Source: Cylindrospermum stagnale PCC 7417 (lineage in GTDB: Bacteria > Cyanobacteriota > Cyanobacteriia > Cyanobacteriales > Nostocaceae). Taken from it: DNA of 64,000 nucleotides. A program made the translations under genes and the position numbers. Positions 18,727-27,965 of this stretch are shown here, piece by piece (position 1 is the first letter of the stretch; each line of letters starts with the position of its first letter). The notes beneath the pieces were generated by a model. That model had not been told where the DNA came from and did no database searches. It saw only the letters and a list, made by a program, of their open reading frames with translations. Where the stretch lies: assembly GCF_000317535.1 (NCBI RefSeq), contig NC_019757.1, forward strand, positions 1,029,001 through 1,093,000, read 5' to 3'.

Positions 18727-19010
18727 AAGATAATTGCAGAAAATATGAATTAAAATTTTGTTTCAAAAGGTAGGTCAAGTCGCTTCGCTCCAATTCAAAA
18801 TTCTCTCATTCAAAATTCTTTCATTAAAGACAATTAGTGGTAGCTTTGGACTCACCACTTTCTTGTTGACCACCAAATCAAAGATTATGGCGGGGGCTTG
18901 TACCCAGAATTAATTAATTCAAAATTATTTCCATTCTTCTCTTCCTAACAGAATTTTGTATCCCTTACGGGAGCCGTAGGCTCTATGAGTGCATTTTGAA
19001 TTCAAAAAAG
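18727..19010. other. intergenic region
   Basis: The stretch contains repeated AATTCAAAATTCT-like units (around 18800-18835 and 18918-19005), a common cyanobacterial spacer repeat. No gene is seen. Confidence 0.5.
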
Positions 19011-19313
19011 TTAAACGGGACGACGGGCAATGTTATTCAGCCATTCAATCAACGGTCTTAAAGTGCCTGGTAATGCTGCCTCACCAACGGTGACTGTGTG
19101 CTGCTGCCCATGATCTTCCACAGTTAACTTATATTGAAAGCGATCGCTTTGGGGATTAGGGTTCGTAATTAATTCTGGTAGCTTAAAGAAATTGGCAACT
19201 TCCACCAGTCGGGGCAGTACATCGGCTTCCTGTGGCGGGAGAGTAGCCGTGTCAACGGTTGTAATCTTACTTATCCCAGCAAAGCCGCCCGTGCGTTCAA
19301 AGGAAATTCGCAT
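19011..19313 (-). CDS. emfourin-type inhibitor of the neighbouring M4 protease
   Basis: About 100 residues starting MRISFERTGGFAGISKI. The pattern of a small beta protein with RISFERTGGFAG, VDTATLPPQEADVL and FQYKLTVEDHGQQHTVTVGE fits emfourin, the protein inhibitor of protealysin-like M4 peptidases. A longer frame upstream (to 19403) would add 30 residues; the ATG at 19313 fits the family start. It follows the M4 gene on the same strand after about 105 bases, the same order as the known protealysin-emfourin pair. It probably restrains the protease inside the cell. Family assignment is by pattern memory and position. Confidence 0.75.
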   Translation of the reverse strand: MRISFERTGGFAGISKITTVDTATLPPQEADVLPRLVEVANFFKLPELITNPNPQSDRFQYKLTVEDHGQQHTVTVGEAALPGTLRPLIEWLNNIARRPV

Positions 19314-19418
19314 TTTTTTGCTCGCCCTTGTGCTGTTGATCGCAGAAATAAAAAAAACTGGGAAATGGAAGCTTCCATTCCCCAGTCTAGCAATAAAATT
19401 CAAACTGAATATTAATTT

Positions 19419-20498
19419 CTAGATTACACCCACCTGTCGCCAAGCATTCTCCACTGCTGCTTTTTCTGGGCTTTCAATACCGTAGAGTTCCCCAGCAACT
19501 TTGATAGTTGTCTCGGCAGCTGTTTTAAAGTCTGATTTATCGCGGAGGCGATCGCGCAAACTCACATACCAAATTTTACCAGCTTTCTCCCAGGCATAGC
19601 CGCCAATCTCCACCGCCGCTAGGTAAAAAGCATGATTGGGGATACCGGAGTTTATATGCACCCCACCATTATCTTCCTCACCCAGAAACTTGTCTTTCAT
19701 ATGTGCCGGTTGGGGATCTTTACCCATTACTGGGTCATCATAAGCTGTTCCTGGTGCTTTCAAAGAGCGGATACCAACACCCTTGATATTCGGTGCTAAC
19801 AAACCCTCCCCAATGATCCAGTCTGCCTCTAAGGCGGTTTCATTTTGCACCCGCTGTTTGACTAAAATACCGAAGACATCAGCAAAAGATTCATTTAACG
19901 CCCCTGGTTCACCGTTATATTCTAAAGCTGCTTCAAACTGGGTAATACCATGACTTAGCTCATGGGCAATGATATCAATGCATTTAGTGAAGCGTTGAAA
20001 TAAGTTGCCGTCGCCATCACCATAAACCATCTGGTCGCCATTCCAAAAGGCGTTGTCATAATTGACCCCAAAATGCACCGTAGAATCTAAACGCAGTCCT
20101 TTATCATCAATCGAATTGCGCTCAAACACATCATAAAATAAGTCATAAGTAGCACCTGTAGCGTCATAAGCCTCATTCACAGCTATATCAGTGGTGGGAG
20201 GTTCACCCTCACTACGCACCAATACACCAGGCAGGTTTTGGGTACGTTTAGCATCGTAGATAGTGCGGCGCTTGACTCCAGGGGAGGGAGCAAAGAAGAA
20301 ATTACCAACGGCCTTCCGCCGTCCGCGCAGTTGTGCAGAGATATCTAAGGTCAGAAAAGCCCAATTACGTTGCTGAGATTCGCCATTGACAACGATACTT
20401 TCCAGCAAATGGGGCGGGATGATGCAACAAATGGGACATCTAGTATTTAGTAGAGATTGAGAATGCAACAGAGGTGATTTCTGCTTTTTTCGCGCCAT
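19419..20498 (-). CDS. M4 family metallopeptidase, protealysin-like
   Basis: A 359-residue zinc endopeptidase with a short propeptide. Zinc ligands H179, E180 and H183 are in IIAHELSHGITQ, and the third ligand E203 is in LNESFADVFG. The active-site histidine H281 is in GGVHINSGIPNH. The first 40 residues (RCPICCIIPPHLLESI) match the short protealysin propeptide rather than the long thermolysin one. No signal peptide is seen, in line with protealysins that stay inside or leave by a non-Sec route. Followed by the emfourin-like gene. Confidence 0.92.
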   Translation of the reverse strand: MARKKQKSPLLHSQSLLNTRCPICCIIPPHLLESIVVNGESQQRNWAFLTLDISAQLRGRRKAVGNFFFAPSPGVKRRTIYDAKRTQNLPGVLVRSEGEPPTTDIAVNEAYDATGATYDLFYDVFERNSIDDKGLRLDSTVHFGVNYDNAFWNGDQMVYGDGDGNLFQRFTKCIDIIAHELSHGITQFEAALEYNGEPGALNESFADVFGILVKQRVQNETALEADWIIGEGLLAPNIKGVGIRSLKAPGTAYDDPVMGKDPQPAHMKDKFLGEEDNGGVHINSGIPNHAFYLAAVEIGGYAWEKAGKIWYVSLRDRLRDKSDFKTAAETTIKVAGELYGIESPEKAAVENAWRQVGVI

Positions 20499-20902
20499 CC
20501 GAATATATTCTCCTTGAGAAGCTAAGGTTTTAACTCTGCTGTAGAAAAGAGCCGCAATCCAACTGCAAACAAGCTATTCCTGGTTTTGTTCTCCAGGAAA
20601 TTCCTTATTCTATAGTGTAAAAAAACTTTTGTGGAGAGAGGACAGCACCCTCAGCCGGTAGATTGATCTGAAAACAGTCCTAGTGGATTTTCAACAAAAT
20701 ATAAATTTTCTGGATAGGTACGGCTATTGCGATCGCAGATTGCAAAAAAACCGAACCTACTTATCTAGAATATTGGTGTTAGTGTTGAGCTAGGAAGCTA
20801 AAGATTGAGCTTTAAAAAATTGAACGTTGAATAAAGGTAGCAGCTAAAAAGCTCGATATTGAGCCTCCCATGATCAAATAGTGCATTTTAGAGGTGAAAA
20901 CT
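20499..20902. other. divergent promoter region of M4 protease and hsp20
   Basis: No gene is seen. Just before hsp20, CCTC in GCCTCCC (about 20862-20869) can pair with GAGG at 20891-20894, the ribosome site. This is weakly reminiscent of the RNA thermometers known on cyanobacterial hsp17-type mRNAs. The stem is short, so this is a guess. Confidence 0.4.
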
Positions 20903-21397
20903 ATGGCACTAATTCGTTGGGACCCGTTCCGGGAAATTGAACGCTTAGACCCATTCCGCGACGCTGAACGCTCAGACCCATTCCGCGACGTTAGCAGTCT
21001 ACAACGGCAAATAAATCGCTTGTTTGACAGGTTGATACCAACTGATGGTGGAGAAAGGGCTGGATTCAACTTCATCCCTGCTGCTGAACTCGAAGAAACC
21101 GAAGAAGCACTGAACCTGAGGCTAGAAGTACCCGGTCTAGAACCAAAAGATATCAATGTAGAAGTGACTCCCGAATCAGTTGTGATTAGCGGTGAGCGGA
21201 AGACGGAAAGTAGAACCAAAGAAAATGGCGTTACTCGGTCTGAGTTTCGTTATGGCAAATTCCAGCGGATAATTCCTTTACCTTCTCTAGTTCAAAACGA
21301 CAAAGTGCACGCCGAATATCAAAATGGTATTCTCCGCCTGAACTTGCCGAAAGCCGAATCTGAAAGACACAAAGCTGTCAAAGTTAATCTCGGTTAA
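20903..21397 (+). CDS. small heat shock protein, Hsp20/alpha-crystallin family
   Basis: A holdase that binds unfolding proteins. About 164 residues, with the alpha-crystallin domain at about 55-145 (LRLEVPGLEPKDINVEVTPESVVISGE to VHAEYQNGILRLNLPKAE) and the C-terminal tail. The N-terminus has three tandem DPFR units (WDPFREIERLDPFRDAERSDPFRD), more than the usual single one. The ATG at 20903 has AGAGG eight bases upstream; the GTG at 20894 overlaps that site and is less likely. It lies 356 bases before dnaK on the same strand. Confidence 0.92.
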   Translation: MALIRWDPFREIERLDPFRDAERSDPFRDVSSLQRQINRLFDRLIPTDGGERAGFNFIPAAELEETEEALNLRLEVPGLEPKDINVEVTPESVVISGERKTESRTKENGVTRSEFRYGKFQRIIPLPSLVQNDKVHAEYQNGILRLNLPKAESERHKAVKVNLG

Positions 21398-21753
21398 CTT
21401 TATGGCTTAAATTCAGGGAACTCCAACAAATCAATTATCTCATCTTGTGGTCAGTCCCGCCCGTCTAATAAACAAAGGCAGGCTAGAAGCCCACCCCACA
21501 AGTATCAGTTGCATATTTTCTTAATTGGAAGTCCCTAATCTCAAGTCGAAAGCAGACAGGATTGGCTGGACAATTTTCCGGACTCTAAATAAATCCAGTT
21601 AATGAAGACACCCCACCGGTTCTCCTGTAGTGCGAACTGGTTAGAGAGTTAGAGAAACTGGTGCGGGTTGGGGGAATATTTCACTGTTGAATCAAGTCCG
21701 ATCAATCCTGTTTTTTCTCGGCGCGGCAATTACTCAAGCCCCAAGGAAAATAT
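21398..21753. other. intergenic region upstream of dnaK
   Basis: No gene is seen. CACCGGTTCTC (about 21610) and GAGAAACTGGTG (about 21653-21664) can pair imperfectly around a 30-base loop, possibly a leader hairpin of the dnaK mRNA. No CIRCE element is seen. Confidence 0.4.
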
Positions 21754-23655
21754 ATGGCAAAAGTAGTTGGAATTGATTTAGGAACAACAAACTCTTGTGT
21801 TGCCGTCATGGAAGGAGGGCAACCCCTGGTAATAGCTAACTTGGAGGGGCAGCGCATCACTCCCTCGGTTGTAGCTTATACCAAAGCTGGCGAACGCTTG
21901 GTAGGTCAAATAGCCAGACGCCAAGCAGTGATGAACCCAGAAAATACCTTTTATTCTGTTAAACGCTTCATTGGGCGCAAATTTGAAGAAGTCACCCACG
22001 AAGCTACAGAAGTTACTTACAAAATTCTCCGCGATAGTAACGGCAATGTCAAACTCGACTGTCCCGCAGCCAAAAAACAATTTGCACCAGAGGAAATTTC
22101 TGCCCAAGTATTGAGAAAATTAGTTGATGATGCTAGCAAATATTTAGGCGAAAAAGTTACCCAAGCAGTGATTACCGTTCCAGCTTACTTCAACGACTCC
22201 CAGCGACAAGCTACCAAAGACGCTGGAAAAATTGCTGGTTTGGATGTCCTCCGCATCATCAACGAACCAACAGCAGCAGCCCTCGCTTACGGTTTAGATA
22301 AAAAGCACAATGAAACCATCTTAGTGTTTGACCTTGGCGGTGGTACTTTTGACGTTTCTATTTTGGAAGTGGGTGATGGTGTCTTTGAAGTCAAATCTAC
22401 CAGCGGTGACACCCATTTAGGTGGTGATGACTTCGATAAAAAGATTGTCGATTGGCTGTCGTCGGAGTTTTTGCGAAACGAAGGTATTGATTTACGTAAA
22501 GACAAGCAAGCTTTACAAAGACTGACCGAAGCAGCAGAAAAAGCGAAAATCGAACTTTCGAGTGCTACTCAAGCCAATATCAATCTCCCCTTTATCACCG
22601 CTACTCAAGAAGGTCCAAAACACTTGGATGTGACGCTGACGCGGGGTAAATTTGAGGAGATGACCTCGGATCTTTTAGACCGCTGCCGCAAGCCAGTACA
22701 ACAAGCATTACAAGACGCCAAACTCAGTAACGCAGAATTGGATGAAGTGGTGCTGGTGGGGGGTTCGACTCGCATTCCCGCCGTGCAAGAATTGGTACAG
22801 CGAATCACGAATAAAGAACCATGTCTGGGGGTTAACCCTGATGAAGTTGTGGCTGTGGGGGCGGCGATTCAAGCGGGTGTGTTGTCTGGTGAAGTGAAAG
22901 ATATTTTGCTGTTGGATGTTACTCCCTTGTCTTTGGGTGTGGAAACTCTTGGGGGTGTAATGACCAAGATTATTCCGCGCAACACAACTATCCCGGTGAA
23001 AAAATCGGAAATCTTCTCGACAGCGGCGGATGGTCAAACTAATGTAGAGATTCACGTTCTCCAAGGTGAGAGGGAATTGTCCGCAGATAACAAGAGTTTG
23101 GGTAATTTCCGCCTTGATGGTATTCCCCCAGCACCTAGGGGTGTACCACAAATCGAAGTCACTTTTGATATTGATGCTAATGGTATTCTGTCGGTAACCG
23201 CTAGAGACCGGGCGACAAATAAACAGCAGTCGATTTCGATTACAGGGGCTTCGACTTTAGATAAGCGGGATGTAGAACGCATGGTGCGGGATGCTGAAGC
23301 CCACTCAGCGGAAGATAAAAGACGCCGTGAGCAAATTGACGCCAAGAATATTGGCGATTCCTTGGCTTATCAGGCTGAGAAACAACTCCGAGACTTGGGT
23401 GATCAGGTGAGTGCAGACGATCGCGATCGCGTTGAAAAGCTAGTACAAGATTTACGGACAGCGATTAACCAAGATAACTTTGATCGCATTAAGTCCCTGA
23501 CGGCTGAGTTACAGCAAGCCTTAATGCAAGTCGGTAGTGCAGTCTACGCCAAAGCGGCAAGCCCTAACGGTAATGGGCAAAAAGGCGATGGACAAGGTGC
23601 TGGAAGCGATCGCGCTGAAGATGTAATTGATGCCGATTTTGTCGACAGCAAGTGA
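21754..23655 (+). CDS. dnaK: molecular chaperone DnaK (Hsp70)
   Basis: ATP-driven chaperone that folds and disaggregates proteins with DnaJ and GrpE. The 633 residues hold the nucleotide-binding domain ([17 protein letters not shown] at the start, [14 protein letters not shown] near residue 190, [13 protein letters not shown] near 335), the linker [13 protein letters not shown], the substrate-binding beta domain and a helical lid. The end, [10 protein letters not shown], is the usual cyanobacterial tail. It is one of several dnaK genes expected in such a genome. It follows hsp20 and precedes groESL. Confidence 0.97.
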   Translation: MAKVVGIDLGTTNSCVAVMEGGQPLVIANLEGQRITPSVVAYTKAGERLVGQIARRQAVMNPENTFYSVKRFIGRKFEEVTHEATEVTYKILRDSNGNVKLDCPAAKKQFAPEEISAQVLRKLVDDASKYLGEKVTQAVITVPAYFNDSQRQATKDAGKIAGLDVLRIINEPTAAALAYGLDKKHNETILVFDLGGGTFDVSILEVGDGVFEVKSTSGDTHLGGDDFDKKIVDWLSSEFLRNEGIDLRKDKQALQRLTEAAEKAKIELSSATQANINLPFITATQEGPKHLDVTLTRGKFEEMTSDLLDRCRKPVQQALQDAKLSNAELDEVVLVGGSTRIPAVQELVQRITNKEPCLGVNPDEVVAVGAAIQAGVLSGEVKDILLLDVTPLSLGVETLGGVMTKIIPRNTTIPVKKSEIFSTAADGQTNVEIHVLQGERELSADNKSLGNFRLDGIPPAPRGVPQIEVTFDIDANGILSVTARDRATNKQQSISITGASTLDKRDVERMVRDAEAHSAEDKRRREQIDAKNIGDSLAYQAEKQLRDLGDQVSADDRDRVEKLVQDLRTAINQDNFDRIKSLTAELQQALMQVGSAVYAKAASPNGNGQKGDGQGAGSDRAEDVIDADFVDSK

Positions 23656-23687
23656 TCTTTTGATGAGATATTTTCTGTTGACATTCT

Positions 23688-23719
23688 CCCCACCCTTAAG
23701 CTTTGTTAGGGTGGGGTTT
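23688..23719. terminator. intrinsic terminator between dnaK and the convergent repeat protein gene
   Basis: CCCCACCCT at 23688-23696 pairs with AGGGTGGGG at 23708-23716, followed by TTT. The hairpin lies between two convergent genes and could stop transcription from dnaK. Similar CCCCACCC hairpins are also dispersed repeats in cyanobacteria. Confidence 0.7.
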
Positions 23720-23751
23720 CCCAGAAAATTTTTCAGATATTCGGTGAATAA

Positions 23752-24786
23752 TTAGCGCCCTCTATTCACTTCTACCCTAATCATGGGGAGTGGACAGCGC
23801 CAACTCGCTCCTCCACCGCCGACAATAGTACAACCTTGGGCTTGCATTGCATCTCGCGAGACATCTTGCGGCTGAGAAAATCGCCAACGTCCTATGTTAT
23901 CTGGGCCTGACTCAGCTCGCAATTGCCGTATATTTCGCCTGTAATCAGGACGCCCGTAATCAGGACGCTGATTATTCACTTGCACCCTAATCATGGGGCG
24001 TGGACAACGCCAACTCGCTCCCCCACCGCCGACATCAGTGCAACCCTGGTCTTGCATTGCATCTCGCGAGACATCTTGCGGCTGAGAAAATCGCCAACGT
24101 CCTCTGTTATCTGGGCCTGACTCAGCTCGCAATTGCCGTATATTCCGCCCGTAGTCAGGACGTCCGTAATCAGGACGCCCATAGTCAGGACGCTGATTAT
24201 TCACTTGCACCCTAATCATGGGGCGTGGACAGCGCCAACTCGCCCCCCCACCGCCGACATCAGTACAACCTTGGTCTTGCATTGCATCTCGCGAGACATC
24301 TTGCGGCTGAGAAAATCGCCAACGTCCTCTATCATCTGGGCCTGACTCGGCTCGCAATTGCCGTATATTCCGCCCATAGTCAGGACGCCCATAGTCAGGA
24401 CGCCCATAGTCAGGACGCCCATAGTCAGGACGCTGATTATTTACTTGCACCCTAATCATGGGGCGTGGACAACGCCAACTCGCCCCCCCACCGCCGACAT
24501 CAGTACAACCTTGGCCTTGCATTGCATCTCGCGAGACATCTTGCGGCTGAGAAAATCGCCAACGTCCTCTGTTATCTGGGCCTGACTCGGCTCGCAACAC
24601 CCGTGTATTGTTTTCTCTGTAAATTGGATATTGGGCTATCACTGAGGGAGTGGTCGTGAGATCGATCTCTTGCGCTAAAACAGACGACATATCTGCATTT
24701 ATGGGTACTGTAGCCAAGAGAGCACCACAAGTTGCAAAATTCATCAACCGGGACAACTGACCGACGATTTTTTTGGTATAAGGCAT
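23752..24786 (-). CDS. secreted protein with four LRAESGPD modules and PDYGR linkers
   Basis: Not recognised. A signal peptide (MPYTKKIVGQLSRLMNFATC...) leads into four near-identical modules of about 52 residues. Each starts LRAESGPD and holds GRWRFSQPQDVSRDAMQ, GCT.VGGGGASWRCP and MIRVQVN, with two cysteines that could form a disulfide. The modules are joined by 4, 3 and 2 copies of a PDYGR pentapeptide in order from the N-terminus, and none after the last. The repeats are also near-identical in DNA, so the array is recent. The start at 24786 has AAGGAG eight bases upstream. It sits between dnaK and groES on the opposite strand. Role possibly envelope or extracellular; unknown. Confidence 0.8.
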   Translation of the reverse strand: MPYTKKIVGQLSRLMNFATCGALLATVPINADMSSVLAQEIDLTTTPSVIAQYPIYRENNTRVLRAESGPDNRGRWRFSQPQDVSRDAMQGQGCTDVGGGGASWRCPRPMIRVQVNNQRPDYGRPDYGRPDYGRPDYGRNIRQLRAESGPDDRGRWRFSQPQDVSRDAMQDQGCTDVGGGGASWRCPRPMIRVQVNNQRPDYGRPDYGRPDYGRNIRQLRAESGPDNRGRWRFSQPQDVSRDAMQDQGCTDVGGGGASWRCPRPMIRVQVNNQRPDYGRPDYRRNIRQLRAESGPDNIGRWRFSQPQDVSRDAMQAQGCTIVGGGGASWRCPLPMIRVEVNRGR

Positions 24787-24815
24787 AACGTTAGCTCCTT
24801 CCATGAACCATGATC

Positions 24816-24838
24816 AATATCGAGAAATTCTCGATATT
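24816..24838. promoter_or_regulatory. perfect 11-bp inverted repeat, operator-like
   Basis: AATATCGAGAA and TTCTCGATATT around a single A, 30 bases upstream of the repeat-protein start. Its position in the 5' region and perfect dyad suggest a binding site for a dimeric regulator, or a leader hairpin. No known consensus is matched with confidence. Confidence 0.5.
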
Positions 24839-25330
24839 CCAGTTAGCTGAATTACTCAAATACTTTTAGTAAATACAGACTGCATAGTCTGTCTTGGATT
24901 TTGGACAGATCCAGATGGAAAAAAGTTTCCCAAGACCTCAAATATTACTAGGATTTACGCATCAAGTAACAAATATAGAATTGATCAATTCTACGGTGAA
25001 TCAAGGGTTTCACCTCTGTAAGCGTCAGTCCTAGATTATAAAAATTGAATCATCAAAGAAATGTCAAATTGACACTCTGCCGTCTGCATCTAGTACTTAG
25101 ACACCAGAGTTTCCGATTTTCTACACTTATGGCATTCGGTAAACCACCCACAGATTTTGTTGCCTATTGATAGATTACAAGTGGAAGAAAAAAATGTTAA
25201 TGATCATATTGTTGTGGTAAGTCTAACTGTTCAGAGTTGACAGACAAACCAGACTGAATTGGACTTAGACAATCACTTTCCTCTTTTGATCTCGATTACA
25301 CAAGGTTTTTTCAACGCCTGGAGGATGGAT
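24839..25330. other. intergenic region upstream of groES
   Basis: No gene is seen. It holds an 18-bp perfect palindrome TAGAATTGATCAATTCTA at 24976-24993 and a TGTCAA-A-TTGACA dyad at 25062-25074. A CIRCE element (TTAGCACTC-N9-GAGTGCTAA), the usual HrcA site of groESL operons, was searched for by eye and not found. Any heat regulation must use another signal. Confidence 0.5.
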
Positions 25331-25642
25331 ATGGCAAAAATATCTCTCAGCGTTTCCACCGTTAAACCATTAGGCGAAAGGGTTTTGCTTAAGGTGAGTG
25401 AATCAGAAGATAAAACACCTGGAGGAATTTTTCTACCTGACACCGCCAAAGAAAAACCCCAAATTGGCTCCGTTGTAGCTGTAGGCTCCGGTAAGCGGAA
25501 TGAGGATGGCTCACGTCAGGCGATTGATCTTCAGGTGGGCGAGAGAGTTCTCTATTCCAAATATGCGGGGACGGAAATCAAACTTGGTGATGAAGATTAC
25601 GTTCTGTTGGGTGAAAAAGATATTTTGGCAACCCTGGCATAG
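25331..25642 (+). CDS. groES: co-chaperonin GroES
   Basis: The 10-kDa lid of the chaperonin. 103 residues from [21 protein letters not shown], with the mobile loop [20 protein letters not shown] and the C-terminal [14 protein letters not shown]. The ATG at 25331 has GGAGG at 25320-25324. A longer frame from 25259 would add 24 residues without family support. groEL follows after 222 bases, an unusually long gap for this operon. Confidence 0.95.
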   Translation: MAKISLSVSTVKPLGERVLLKVSESEDKTPGGIFLPDTAKEKPQIGSVVAVGSGKRNEDGSRQAIDLQVGERVLYSKYAGTEIKLGDEDYVLLGEKDILATLA

Positions 25643-25796
25643 AAATTGGTAATTACTGGTTATGGGTCAGTTTTGTTTCCTTTATGCCGATGGCACGCTG
25701 TTGGCAATCACTGTATTCGATACATTCCTCTGATCAACTTAAGTAGAGAGGCATAAATAAAGATAACGGTGTAAAGAATTTTGAAAGAGTCTAAAA

Positions 25797-25850
25797 CCCT
25801 CTTACCTCTTGCCTAATGCCTCTTGCCCCTTGCCTCATTGCCTAATTAAT
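25797..25850 (+). repeat. TGCCTNN heptamer tandem repeat between groES and groEL
   Basis: Six or so tandem units of the kind TGCCTAA, TGCCTCT, TGCCCCT and TGCCTCA lie just upstream of the groEL ribosome site. It is a typical cyanobacterial short tandem repeat that lengthens the groES-groEL spacer. Confidence 0.7.
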
Positions 25851-25864
25851 TTAGGAGGATATAT

Positions 25865-27496
25865 ATGTCCAAACAAATCATTTATAATGAGGACGCTCGT
25901 CGTGCTTTGCAAAAGGGTATGGACATTTTGTCCGAATCCCTAGCTGTTACTCTTGGTCCCAAAGGTCGTAACGTAGTTTTAGAGAAAAAGTTTGGTGCTC
26001 CGCAGATTGTTAATGATGGAATCACCATAGCCAAAGAAATTGAATTAGAAGGGCATGTGGAAAACACAGGGGTAGCTCTCATTCGTCAAGCTGCTTCTAA
26101 GACGAATGATGTTGCTGGTGATGGAACTACAACTGCTGTGGTTTTAGCTCACGCGATGGTGCGAGAAGGTCTGCGGAACGTGGCCGCAGGGGCGAATGCT
26201 ATCGCCCTGAAGCACGGGATTGACAAAGCTACTCAATTACTTGTCGAAAAAATTGCTGAACACTCCCGACCGCTGAAAGACGCATTAGCGATCGCACAAG
26301 TCGCAGCGATCGCCGCCGGTAACGATGAAGAAGTCGGACAGATGATTGCTAGTGCGATGGAAAAAGTGGGACAGTCCGGGGTAATTACCCTAGAAGAAGG
26401 GAAGTCAATGACCACCGAACTAGAAATTACTGAAGGGATGCGCTTTGATAAAGGTTACATCTCTCCCTACTTCGTCACCGATCCAGAACGAATGGAGGCA
26501 ATATTAGAAGAACCATACATTTTGCTCACCGACAAAAAAATTACTCTCGTACAGGAAATAGTCTCAGTGCTGGAGCAAGTAGCGCGTTCTGGTAAGCCAC
26601 TGTTGATTATTGCCGAAGACATTGAAAAAGAAGCCCTAGCAACTCTTGTTGTCAACCGCCTACGGGGTGTACTCAATGTCGCCGCTGTGAAAGCGCCTGG
26701 TTTTGGCGATCGCCGTAAAGCGATGTTGGAAGATATGGCCATCCTGACTAATGGTGCATTAATTACCGAAGAAGCCGGTCTCAAGCTAGAAAATACCCAA
26801 TTAGATATGTTGGGTACAGCTAGACGCGTCACGATTACGAAAGAAAACACAACCATTGTGGCTGAAGGTAACGAACAAGCTGTCAAGGCTCGTTGTGAAC
26901 AAATCCGCCGTCAAATGGCAGAAACTGAGTCTACCTATGACAAAGAAAAGCTGCAAGAGCGTTTAGCAAAATTGGCTGGTGGTGTCGCTGTAGTTAAGGT
27001 GGGTGCAGCCACAGAAACCGAAATGAAGGATAAAAAACTGCGCCTAGAAGATGCCATCAACGCCACTAAGGCAGCGGTAGAAGAAGGAATTGTGCCTGGC
27101 GGTGGTACGACTCTAGTACACCTATCCCCACAACTGGAGGAATGGGCAAAGCAACACCTGAGCGGTGAAGAGCTTATCGGGGCAAATATTGTCTCCCGTG
27201 CTATTTATGCGCCTCTGAAGCGGATTGCTGATAATGCTGGACAGAATGGGGCGCTGATTGCTGAATGGGTGAAGGAGAAGCCATTTGATGTCGGCTATAA
27301 CGCCGTAACAAATGAGTTTATCGATATGTTTACCGCTGGGATTGTCGATCCTGCCAAAGTCACTCGTTCGGCTTTACAAAATGCAGCTTCGATTGCTGGG
27401 ATGGTATTGACTACCGAGTGCATCGTTGTCGATCAGCCTGAGCCAAAGACCAAGACGGCGGTTGGAGCAGGCACAGGCGAAGAGTTTGACTACTAA
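25865..27496 (+). CDS. groEL: chaperonin GroEL (60 kDa)
   Basis: ATP-dependent folding chamber. 543 residues with [23 protein letters not shown], the ATPase signature [16 protein letters not shown], the apical domain and the C-terminal [12 protein letters not shown]. The tail ends [10 protein letters not shown] rather than in GGM repeats, as in the groES-linked GroEL1 form of cyanobacteria. AGGAGG at 25853-25858 marks the ATG. A strong terminator follows. Confidence 0.97.
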   Translation: MSKQIIYNEDARRALQKGMDILSESLAVTLGPKGRNVVLEKKFGAPQIVNDGITIAKEIELEGHVENTGVALIRQAASKTNDVAGDGTTTAVVLAHAMVREGLRNVAAGANAIALKHGIDKATQLLVEKIAEHSRPLKDALAIAQVAAIAAGNDEEVGQMIASAMEKVGQSGVITLEEGKSMTTELEITEGMRFDKGYISPYFVTDPERMEAILEEPYILLTDKKITLVQEIVSVLEQVARSGKPLLIIAEDIEKEALATLVVNRLRGVLNVAAVKAPGFGDRRKAMLEDMAILTNGALITEEAGLKLENTQLDMLGTARRVTITKENTTIVAEGNEQAVKARCEQIRRQMAETESTYDKEKLQERLAKLAGGVAVVKVGAATETEMKDKKLRLEDAINATKAAVEEGIVPGGGTTLVHLSPQLEEWAKQHLSGEELIGANIVSRAIYAPLKRIADNAGQNGALIAEWVKEKPFDVGYNAVTNEFIDMFTAGIVDPAKVTRSALQNAASIAGMVLTTECIVVDQPEPKTKTAVGAGTGEEFDY

Positions 27497-27513
27497 ATAA
27501 GGAAGCAAACTGT

Positions 27514-27549
27514 AAACCGCCTCTTGTTTGTAATCAGGAGGCGGTTTTT
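27514..27549 (+). terminator. rho-independent terminator after groEL
   Basis: AAACCGCCTC at 27514-27523 pairs with GAGGCGGTTT at 27538-27547, followed by more T. It lies 18 bases past the groEL stop. Confidence 0.9.
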
Positions 27550-27709
27550 GATTTGAATCTGAGTAAACCCCAAAATGAAGACATCAGTCAGAAATATTAG
27601 CGTCCCTAATTTAATAATTTGAAGAAAACTTGCATCTGAACACGCACTGATGCAGTTTCATTTGCTTGAATAGCTATATTAAGAGGACGGAAACTTACAA
27701 TTCCTAATT

Positions 27710-27955
27710 ATGGCTACTAAAATCATTGATGTTAGGGAATATACTGTCAAAGCGCACAAGAGACAGATTCAAACGCGGATTTTTCACTTTGTCTGTAAAC
27801 AGTGCAATGAGGCTACAAAACGGGAGACTTTCGGACCTCGACCTTTATATTGTGAGAGTTGTCGCCCTCCTCAAGCACCCAAAAGATCACCACAAGAATC
27901 TAAGAAAGCTAGACCACGACCAATGACTTACAAGAGCGATACCGATTTAGGTTGA
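27710..27955 (+). CDS. small zinc-ribbon protein, unknown function
   Basis: 81 basic residues with two CxxC knuckles (FVCKQCNE and YCESCRPP) separated by 16 residues, so one zinc ribbon is likely. The tail is rich in K, R and P. The start is [21 protein letters not shown]. It is followed after 10 bases by the next gene, probably one operon. It may bind nucleic acid; function unknown. Confidence 0.7.
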   Translation: MATKIIDVREYTVKAHKRQIQTRIFHFVCKQCNEATKRETFGPRPLYCESCRPPQAPKRSPQESKKARPRPMTYKSDTDLG

Positions 27956-27965
27956 GAGAAACTTT

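Noticed and set aside
23923-24659. Many open frames in other phases of the LRAESGPD repeat gene
   Set aside because: Produced by the tandem repeats; only the minus-strand frame has a signal peptide, ribosome site and coherent modules.
24839-25330. CIRCE operator before groES
   Set aside because: No TTAGCACTC or GAGTGCTAA arms found; only other palindromes.
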